NCBI GenBank assembly: GCA_937891165.1
Contig: CALAEX010000048.1
Span: forward strand, 1-9,870
Length of the DNA stretch: 9,870 nt
Source: an uncultured Lachnospiraceae bacterium
GTDB taxonomy: Bacteria; Bacillota; Clostridia; Lachnospirales; Lachnospiraceae
Direction: 5' to 3'
This document shows, in pieces, positions 1 to 4,840 of this stretch; within the stretch, counting starts at the first letter, position 1, and every line of letters starts with the position of its first letter. Both the position numbers and the translations under genes were made by a program. The notes under the pieces are model-generated. The model was not told the origin of the DNA and made no database searches. It was given only the letters and a program-made list of their open reading frames with translations.

Positions 1-5
1 AAGTT

Positions 6-15
6 CCACTTTCCT
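6..15 (-). promoter_or_regulatory. Possible ribosome binding site of the next gene (expected prfA) beyond the left edge
   Basis: On the minus strand, 14 bases after the prmC stop codon, the sequence AGGAAAGTGG appears and the window then ends. It resembles a Shine-Dalgarno sequence for a gene that starts outside the window. In Clostridia prmC is usually followed by prfA (peptide chain release factor 1), the substrate of PrmC, so prfA is the expected neighbour. No start codon is visible, so the gene identity is inference only. Confidence 0.35.
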
Positions 16-29
16 ATCTTTTGTTATAA

Positions 30-890
30 TCACTCAAGATTCCGAGAGATTATTTCTGACCGCTTTGCACATACCACACGGTCAAGCCCTACATAATCTT
101 TTCTTACTCGAATTTCTTCAAATCCGTTCTCTAACAAAAGAGTTGATACCTCTTCTGCTTGTTCACACCCAATTTCAAAAAACAACTGTCCTTTCGGAGT
201 TAAAAATGTTCCAGCCTTTTTAATAATTTCTCTATAAAATTTCAATCCATCCATATCTCCATCTAGTGCTATGATTGGCTCATACTCTTTTACCTCTGGC
301 ATTAAAGTATCAATCACAGCAGATGGAATATAAGGAGGATTAGAAACAATAATATCAAACTTTTCTTCATTTGGAAGTGCTAAAAACAAGTCTCCACAAT
401 AAAAAGTAACCTCCGCACCTAATTGCTTGGCATTCTCTTTTGCTGTTTCCACTGCTTCTATCGAAATATCTGTTCCTATAGCACTCTTTAGCGAGCAAAG
501 TTTTGCTAAACTAATAATAATGCAACCTGTTCCCGTACATAAATCTAATATTTTTTTTCCAGAAGCCTCTTTACAAACTTCTTCCACAAGCACTTCTGTG
601 TCTTGCCTTGGAATTAAAGTAGATGGACTAACTAAGAAAGAAAAGCCCATAAACTCTTGATTCCCTATAATATATTGCAAAGGAACTCTCTTTTTTCTTT
701 GTTCTATGCAACTGTTTAATTTCTCTTCTTGCTCTAATGGCATTGCTTCTTCTGCTTTTAAAAAGTAGGATGCCCTAGAAAGCCCTGTGCTATGTTCAAA
801 TAAATACCATGCATCTATATTAGCATCTGGAACTTGCGACAATACCAATTGTTCTATTGCCTGTTCATATGCTCGTCTATAGCTACTCAT
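30..890 (-). CDS. prmC: Peptide chain release factor N5-glutamine methyltransferase PrmC (HemK)
   Basis: This cytoplasmic S-adenosylmethionine-dependent methyltransferase modifies the glutamine of the GGQ motif in release factors RF1 and RF2, which improves translation termination. The 286-residue protein has the usual family length. It shows an N-terminal helical domain (about 1-85) that binds the release factor, then a Rossmann methyltransferase domain. Visible motifs are PRQDTE (94-99), the SAM-binding loop DLCTGTG (116-122), an acidic residue at the end of the next strand (D141), and the signature NPPY (184-187), which holds the substrate glutamine. The ATG at 890 has GAGGA upstream and overlaps the stop of the DUF1385 gene by four bases (ATGA), so the two are probably translationally coupled. 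HemK was once thought to act in haem synthesis; NPPY and the operon context favour PrmC. Confidence 0.96.
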   Translation of the reverse strand: MSSYRRAYEQAIEQLVLSQVPDANIDAWYLFEHSTGLSRASYFLKAEEAMPLEQEEKLNSCIEQRKKRVPLQYIIGNQEFMGFSFLVSPSTLIPRQDTEVLVEEVCKEASGKKILDLCTGTGCIIISLAKLCSLKSAIGTDISIEAVETAKENAKQLGAEVTFYCGDLFLALPNEEKFDIIVSNPPYIPSAVIDTLMPEVKEYEPIIALDGDMDGLKFYREIIKKAGTFLTPKGQLFFEIGCEQAEEVSTLLLENGFEEIRVRKDYVGLDRVVCAKRSEIISRNLE

Positions 891-2125
891 GGTTTCTTAT
901 CCTCATCTACTTCCTCTTCTGAAATTTCTATAACGGATTTAGAACCGTTAAATTCGAAATACATATCTAAAGAATTTAAAATATCATCTTTACTATCTTT
1001 TTTTGCTTCACTCACCGCCTTTGTTGCAGATGGCAATGGGTCTTTCTTTGAATTCTTTCCTTTAGTAACCTCTTTTGGCTCTCCTGTCAATTTCATATCA
1101 TACAAAGAAGCAAGGTCTACTTTCTCCTCTTTTGTTGCCGCATATTCAACTTCTGGTTCTTGCATTCCTTTCTTAGCTTCTCTTTCACTTTGTCTATTAC
1201 TTCTTCTAACTTCTCTTTCTTGAAAACTCTGCCAATCAAATACCGCTTCTACAGAACGAATAGCCACTTCAATCATCGAATCATCTGGCTCTTTTGTTGT
1301 TAAAGCCTGTAACCACATACCCGGTCTACTAAGAATATCTACTATTTTAGACTCTGTTCTACCTGCGAAACGAATAAATTCATAAGAAATACCTGCAATG
1401 ACTGGTATTAAAAGTAAACGAAGTACAAAACGTAATACTACGTGTTCTACTCGAATAAACATAAAAAAGATGATACTAATAATCATAACATTTAACAAGA
1501 AACTCGTTCCGCAACGTTTATGTTCTTTACTTTGCTCTCTTACATTAGATACAGTAAGTGGTTTCCCATTTTCAATACAATTGATGGATTTATGTTCTGC
1601 ACCATGATACATAAATATCCTTTGAATATCCTCAAGCTGAGAAATTAAACCTATATATACTAAAAAAATTAGAAGACGAGATACCCCTTCTAACAATGCA
1701 AGTACCAAAGAATTTTCTATTTTAGTAGAAAGGAAATTAGCTAATAACATTGGTAAAACAACAAAAATACCAATCGCTAATAATATAGAACAACACACTG
1801 TCAATGTATTGATAATACTTTCTCCTTTGCCTTTTGTTATCTCATTCAGTTTTTTTTCAAATTTAGATTCTTCTTCTTCCTCTTCATAAAAAGAAGAAGA
1901 AAACGTAATACTTTGCATCCCTAAAGACAACGACTCTACAAATGCAACTACACCACGGATAATTGGTAACTTAAGTATTGGATTACTTTTTTTCTTACTG
2001 GAAAGATGCTTTGTTTCTACTACAATTTCTTTGTTTGGTTTTCGGACAGCAATGGCATACTTATCACCGTTTTTCATCATAACACCTTCGATAACTGCCT
2101 GTCCTCCAATACCAGATGGCCTCAT
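887..2125 (-). CDS. DUF1385 family membrane protein (YqhQ-like) with a long charged C-terminal tail
   Basis: The protein begins with GIGGQAVIEGVMMKNGD (5-21), the hallmark of DUF1385, and carries the second conserved block YHGAEHKSINCIE (173-185). Hydrophobic stretches near 106-131, 147-165, 209-226 and 233-251 suggest four membrane helices; residues 81-86 are six consecutive glutamates. The biochemical function of the family is not established, and I do not assign one. At 412 residues it is about 100 longer than the roughly 310-320 residues I recall for Bacillus YqhQ. The excess is a lysine- and glutamate-rich tail from about residue 300 to 412, probably disordered, ending in a short hydrophobic/aromatic patch (DILNSLDMYFEF, 381-392). 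The start at 2125 follows a strong AAAGGAGG site (2131-2138). It lies between rpmE and prmC, a conserved clostridial order, which hints at a translation-linked or cell-envelope housekeeping role without proving either. Confidence 0.9.
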   Translation of the reverse strand: MRPSGIGGQAVIEGVMMKNGDKYAIAVRKPNKEIVVETKHLSSKKKSNPILKLPIIRGVVAFVESLSLGMQSITFSSSFYEEEEEESKFEKKLNEITKGKGESIINTLTVCCSILLAIGIFVVLPMLLANFLSTKIENSLVLALLEGVSRLLIFLVYIGLISQLEDIQRIFMYHGAEHKSINCIENGKPLTVSNVREQSKEHKRCGTSFLLNVMIISIIFFMFIRVEHVVLRFVLRLLLIPVIAGISYEFIRFAGRTESKIVDILSRPGMWLQALTTKEPDDSMIEVAIRSVEAVFDWQSFQEREVRRSNRQSEREAKKGMQEPEVEYAATKEEKVDLASLYDMKLTGEPKEVTKGKNSKKDPLPSATKAVSEAKKDSKDDILNSLDMYFEFNGSKSVIEISEEEVDEDKKP

Positions 2126-2149
2126 AAAATCCTCCTTTACTACACTTAA

Positions 2150-2189
2150 TAATTTAAAAATAGGTTGAGTCCTTGACAGAGCTCAACCT
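2150..2189 (-). terminator. Probable rho-independent terminator downstream of rpmE
   Basis: An exact 8-bp inverted repeat, AGGTTGAG (2162-2169) and CTCAACCT (2182-2189), encloses a 12-base loop. In the rpmE direction it is followed by ATTTTTAAATT, a short T run. It lies 27 bases after the rpmE stop codon and 37 bases before the DUF1385 start. It would separate abundant rpmE transcription from the genes that follow, although no clear promoter is visible between it and DUF1385, so partial read-through is likely. The opposite strand also has five Ts after the stem. Confidence 0.65.
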
Positions 2190-2215
2190 GATTTTTAACC
2201 TTATAATTTTGTCTA

Positions 2216-2419
2216 CTATTTTGTTAAACCATACTTACGGTTGAACTTCTCAATAGCACCACGAGCAGCAGCAGCTTTCTGCTGGCCAGTATAAAATGGA
2301 TGACACTTGGAACAAATTTCTACGTGAATTTCGCTCTTAGTAGAACCAGTAACGAACTCATTACCGCAGTTACATGTTACCTTTGCCTGATAATACTTTG
2401 GCTGAATTGCTTCTTTCAT
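2216..2419 (-). CDS. rpmE: 50S ribosomal protein L31, zinc-binding (C+) form
   Basis: This 67-residue protein is a component of the large ribosomal subunit that bridges to the small subunit. Four cysteines at 16, 18, 36 and 39 (CNC and CSKC) form the zinc site of the C+ class of L31. The signature CHPFYTGQQK (39-48) and the lysine-rich C-terminus (KFNRKYGL) match the family, and the length is typical. A strong Shine-Dalgarno sequence, AGAGGTGAG (2425-2433), precedes the ATG at 2419. It has its own promoter and terminator and so is probably transcribed largely as a single gene, ahead of the DUF1385-prmC pair on the same strand. Confidence 0.97.
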   Translation of the reverse strand: MKEAIQPKYYQAKVTCNCGNEFVTGSTKSEIHVEICSKCHPFYTGQQKAAAARGAIEKFNRKYGLTK

Positions 2420-2482
2420 TATTTCTCACCTCTTACTTCACGCATTACGATATTAACCGCATTTAAACTAAACAGCATTTGC

Positions 2483-2511
2483 ATTGTATCACATAATTTC
2501 TCTAATTGCAA
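2483..2511 (-). promoter_or_regulatory. Sigma-A promoter of rpmE
   Basis: Read on the minus strand, TTGCAA (2506-2511, four of six consensus bases) and TACAAT (2483-2488, five of six) are separated by exactly 17 bases, and TGA directly before the -10 box gives an extended -10 (TGN). The predicted transcript start near 2476 leaves a leader of about 57 bases ahead of the rpmE ATG. I see no strong hairpin in that leader. Confidence 0.72.
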
Positions 2512-2545
2512 TACCTAGTTCATCATTTTTCCTAATTTAATCGAA

Positions 2546-2575
2546 TAAAAATTACTGTTTACACATATACAAACA
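2546..2575 (-). terminator. Weak putative terminator of the LytTR operon
   Basis: Nine bases past the stop of the last operon gene, the minus strand reads TGTTTGTATATGTGTAAACA (2575-2556). It can fold into about eight base pairs, two of them G-U, around a four-base loop. GTAATTTTTATT follows, giving a five-T run. The stem is AT-rich and weak, so some transcription could continue towards rpmE. Confidence 0.38.
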
Positions 2576-2583
2576 CGAACCAA

Positions 2584-3315
2584 TTATTTCTTACTAAGCC
2601 ATCCTCTAAACATACCACCTTCAACAATAGAAAAAATTGTGAAAAAAATATCTGCAAAAAGGATAAAAATAAACGAAGGGATTAAAATACGAGTATATTT
2701 TTCACCACAAATCTCTCTTTTATTGATAGCTCTCCCCATACGAAAAGTATATAGAAAAACTCCTAAATTAAGAAAACCGATTACTATTGCCTGTGTCATA
2801 AAATTTATGAATGCATCCGTTGGAAACCAATTCCCAGTTTGTATACCACTTAAAAATATATTTAGAAACAGTAACCCTATCTGAACGCAGAATACAATAC
2901 GCATTACATTCAGCATTACGCCTCCACCAATACCTATTCCGCCACCCCATACTAAACCACTTCTAGCACAAAAATTTCGGAAAACTTGCATCAAAGCTTC
3001 ACTCTGTATACCTTCAATGTAACCATTATTCGCAATAGCATAAATATTCAATTTTAAATGATTCTTCTGACAAAATTCTTCCATCTCTTTTAAGAAAGAA
3101 AGCACATGAGAAGGTATACAATCTACATACAATGGAAGACAAAATACTACAGTATCCCCATCTTGAAATGTATTTAAGATTCTATCATAATCTTTCTTAT
3201 TTCTTAAAACTTCACTTACTTTTTCTCCTTTTACAAAAAATTTTTGCACACTGAGAAAATATGCAGATGCACTAAATTTTTTCTTTGGACTTCCATTTAT
3301 AAATACTGTTTTCAT
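2584..3315 (-). CDS. Flavodoxin-fold protein with C-terminal membrane anchor
   Basis: The N-terminal part (about 1-130) resembles the NADPH-dependent FMN reductase / flavodoxin-like superfamily. It opens with a beta strand and the phosphate-binding loop FINGSPKKKFSAS (5-17), followed by FCLPLYVDCIPSHVLSFLKEM (58-78), which resembles the loop that contacts the flavin ring, and by ANNGYIEG (95-102). The C-terminal part has three hydrophobic segments (about 136-157, 172-191 and 208-230) that should anchor it in the membrane. A reductase domain fused to such a tail is unusual, and I do not know the substrate. The start at 3315 overlaps the previous gene's stop by four bases (ATGA) and has GGAGG ten bases upstream. 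Being last in the LytTR operon and coupled to another flavodoxin-like gene, it probably works with that protein in a membrane-linked electron transfer or sensing role. That role is inference. Confidence 0.75.
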   Translation of the reverse strand: MKTVFINGSPKKKFSASAYFLSVQKFFVKGEKVSEVLRNKKDYDRILNTFQDGDTVVFCLPLYVDCIPSHVLSFLKEMEEFCQKNHLKLNIYAIANNGYIEGIQSEALMQVFRNFCARSGLVWGGGIGIGGGVMLNVMRIVFCVQIGLLFLNIFLSGIQTGNWFPTDAFINFMTQAIVIGFLNLGVFLYTFRMGRAINKREICGEKYTRILIPSFIFILFADIFFTIFSIVEGGMFRGWLSKK

Positions 3316-3803
3316 GCCAACATATCCTCCAATTCACTCAGAGATTTTAAAACAATAACTTGAGATTTCAAATAACCATCATTCAACGCATTTCTAGCTG
3401 CTACTAATTCAAAAGTAGTCTTTTCTTCCAAAGTAATATCACCATATGTATATACTCTGAAAAAATTATGTTTACCATAACGTAACGTATGATGCATTTG
3501 TTTGCCACGATACGTGCTCAATGGGGTAGACGAGCCAATACTTCTATCTAAAACATTTTTAATTGCTGGACTATAAGTTCCATAACAATTTTCACTAATA
3601 ATAATAAGCTCATCCGCCTTTCCAATGATACGACACACTTTATGCAAACTATCCTTCATATGACATTCCGCAGGATGCTTCGTCCAACAACCAAAACACC
3701 CTTGACAAGGAGCATATTTACCATCTGCATGAATAACCACATCGCACTTCTTTTGTAATATCTCATCATATTCTGCTCCCAAATCATGTATTATTACTTT
3801 CAT
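3312..3803 (-). CDS. Small flavodoxin-family protein with CX2CX2CX7C cysteine cluster
   Basis: The 163-residue protein belongs to a flavodoxin-like / NAD(P)H-dependent oxidoreductase group often seen in Clostridia. Its clearest feature is CQGCFGCWTKHPAEC (33-47), in which cysteines 33, 36, 39 and 47 follow the compact CX2CX2CX4-7C pattern of iron-sulfur flavoproteins. Related non-Fe-S proteins carry similar cysteines, so a cluster is not certain. The stretch ELIIISENCYGTYSPAIKNVLDRS (65-88) matches the family loop that sits over FMN. Unusually, the N-terminus (MKVIIHDLG) lacks the GSPR-type phosphate loop. The frame stays open upstream to 3893, but that overlaps the DUF3021 gene. AAGGGAAGGG lies just before two in-frame ATGs at 3809 and 3803; I chose 3803 because family members start MKVxIHDLG. 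It follows DUF3021 after 17 bases and overlaps the next gene by four. Confidence 0.78.
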   Translation of the reverse strand: MKVIIHDLGAEYDEILQKKCDVVIHADGKYAPCQGCFGCWTKHPAECHMKDSLHKVCRIIGKADELIIISENCYGTYSPAIKNVLDRSIGSSTPLSTYRGKQMHHTLRYGKHNFFRVYTYGDITLEEKTTFELVAARNALNDGYLKSQVIVLKSLSELEDMLA

Positions 3804-3820
3804 ATCCATCCCTTCCCTTT

Positions 3821-4258
3821 CTATTCGTGATTTCTTTGAAATGTTAAAAGTTCTTCTGTCATCTTTTTTGCTACAGCACAATTTTGAAACCATTCAATCA
3901 GATGTGTTAAAATGTAAACTACTAAAATACTAATTGCCAAACATACTACTACTTTTGCCTTTTCTGCATCCATTATCTCATCAGGTATTGCAACATTAAT
4001 CATTATTACTTCCACCAACACCAACTGTATCATCTTTCGAATCAAAAATTGTTTTAGAGTAAATTCCTTCTTTGCATACATTACAATATTGGGAAGTGTT
4101 CCATAAGCAGCATAAATTAAAGGAGCCCCAAAAGCTTCATAACCGAACCTCTCCTCTGGTAGAAAATGCATCCCCAATACCATCATTACTCCTAAAATCA
4201 TAGTCACTAGCATAAAATAGGTATATACTATGTCATTAATCCATTCTTTTCCTTGCAT
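3821..4258 (-). CDS. DUF3021 family four-helix membrane protein
   Basis: This 145-residue protein has four hydrophobic segments near 11-31, 41-60, 73-91 and 101-122, with a short charged C-terminus (KKMTEELLTFQRNHE). Size, helix spacing and position directly after a LytTR gene identify it as a DUF3021 protein. In two-gene LytTR regulatory systems, a small membrane protein encoded next to the regulator holds the LytTR protein inactive (shown for HdrRM and BrsRM of Streptococcus mutans). By analogy DUF3021 is a likely membrane partner or inhibitor here, but this is inferred from context. The start and the LytTR stop share one base (TAATG), so translation is coupled; AGGAGA lies about ten bases upstream of the ATG. 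Confidence 0.82.
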   Translation of the reverse strand: MQGKEWINDIVYTYFMLVTMILGVMMVLGMHFLPEERFGYEAFGAPLIYAAYGTLPNIVMYAKKEFTLKQFLIRKMIQLVLVEVIMINVAIPDEIMDAEKAKVVVCLAISILVVYILTHLIEWFQNCAVAKKMTEELLTFQRNHE

Positions 4259-4704
4259 TAGAATAATTCTCCTTTCAATGCTCTTTTCAAATCTGGCACA
4301 TATTTTCTAGAAATAATAACCTCCTCTCCACTTTGCAAAATAGCAGAATACCTGCCATTTAGTGCTGGTTTTATGGATTTTACTTTCATTAGATTTAAAA
4401 TAAGTGACTTTGAAACCCTTAGAAAATACTTTTCTCTCAAAATTCCCTCTAACTCATATAATTTTTGTCGAGCTTCATAAACCTTTTGTTTCCCATAAAT
4501 AAAAACTATATTATCTACAGCCTCAACATAATATACATCTGTCACAGGAACTTCATACTGTTTTCCCTCTATTACCCCTGTTAACTGCCCTTTCCTAGAT
4601 TTTACAAAAGTAACAATCTCTTTTACTTGTTCCGTCACCTCATGGCAACGAATCTCCAACTCCTCTGGTTCGCTTTGGGCAACTTTCAAGACCCTTATTT
4701 CCAT
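4258..4704 (-). CDS. LytTR-domain transcriptional regulator
   Basis: This is a 148-residue DNA-binding protein without a receiver domain. The C-terminal LytTR domain covers about 46-147. Its signs are VYYVEAVDNIVFIY (57-70), the stretch around YFLRVSKSLILNL (93-105), and ISRKYVPDLKRAL (131-143), whose strand and loop residues contact DNA in the family. The N-terminal 45 residues (MEIRVLKVAQSEPEELEIRC onward) are typical of stand-alone LytTR regulators paired with DUF3021. The frame opens at a GTG at 4716, but GAGAGG lies between that codon and the ATG at 4704, so the ATG is chosen. It is the first gene of a four-gene operon; the 21-bp-spaced direct repeats upstream of its promoter suggest that it controls its own expression. 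With no phosphoryl-acceptor domain, its activity is probably set by the membrane partner. Confidence 0.9.
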   Translation of the reverse strand: MEIRVLKVAQSEPEELEIRCHEVTEQVKEIVTFVKSRKGQLTGVIEGKQYEVPVTDVYYVEAVDNIVFIYGKQKVYEARQKLYELEGILREKYFLRVSKSLILNLMKVKSIKPALNGRYSAILQSGEEVIISRKYVPDLKRALKGELF

Positions 4705-4741
4705 ACAACCTCTCACTCCATCATTAGCCTTTTTATAAATA

Positions 4742-4770
4742 ACTATATCTTTTTTCTCCTATAATAACAA
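4742..4770 (-). promoter_or_regulatory. Promoter of the LytTR operon
   Basis: On the minus strand, TTGTTA (4765-4770, four of six) and TATAGT (4742-4747, five of six) are separated by exactly 17 bases. The transcript would start near 4735, about 30 bases before the chosen ATG. The imperfect -35 box fits a promoter that depends on an activator bound just upstream, where the direct repeats lie. Confidence 0.62.
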
Positions 4771-4780
4771 CATTCTAAAT

Positions 4781-4812
4781 GGTAAAATGCACTTTTTATA
4801 GGGTAAAATACA
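4781..4812 (-). promoter_or_regulatory. Probable LytTR operator: two 11-bp direct repeats, 21-bp period
   Basis: GGTAAAATGCA (4781-4791) and GGTAAAATACA (4802-4812) differ at one base out of eleven and begin 21 bp apart, so both face the same side of the helix. LytTR proteins usually bind two such direct repeats of about 9-10 bp with a 12-13 bp gap. On the operon's coding strand the repeat reads TTTTACC, and the promoter-proximal copy continues ACCATTTAG, resembling the ACC-TTTAG cores I recall for LytTR systems. The proximal repeat ends 10 bp upstream of the -35 box, the position expected for activation. Binding by this particular LytTR protein is inferred. Confidence 0.68.
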
Positions 4813-4840
4813 ACTAAGCGGATATGTGTAATCCGCTTAG
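4805..4840 (-). terminator. Terminator of the GH89 gene
   Basis: A perfect 10-bp inverted repeat, CTAAGCGGAT (4814-4823) and ATCCGCTTAG (4831-4840), has a 7-base loop. The upstream arm contains the TAA stop codon of the GH89 gene (4837-4839). On the minus strand the stem is followed by TTGTATTTT, a broken T run, so termination may be imperfect. That T run lies within the distal LytTR repeat, so terminator and operator share bases. It separates GH89 from the LytTR operon. Confidence 0.72.

Noticed and set aside
834..1223. Plus-strand open frame of 129 codons opposite the DUF1385 gene
   Set aside because: It lies wholly antisense to a clear gene, has a low-complexity serine/leucine composition that mirrors the charged tail on the other strand, and has no convincing ribosome site.
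2173..2207. Plus-strand TTGACA and TATAAT between DUF1385 and rpmE
   Set aside because: The spacer is 23 bases, far too long, and the TTGACA lies in the loop of the rpmE terminator. It would drive only antisense RNA.
3804..3893. N-terminal extension of the cysteine-rich flavodoxin protein (30 extra codons, MVSKLCCSKKDD...)
   Set aside because: It overlaps the end of the DUF3021 gene in another frame and does not resemble the family. A good ribosome site lies just before the ATGs at 3809 and 3803.
4705..4716. GTG start four codons upstream for the LytTR regulator
   Set aside because: The ribosome site GAGAGG lies between this GTG and the ATG at 4704, so only the ATG is properly placed.
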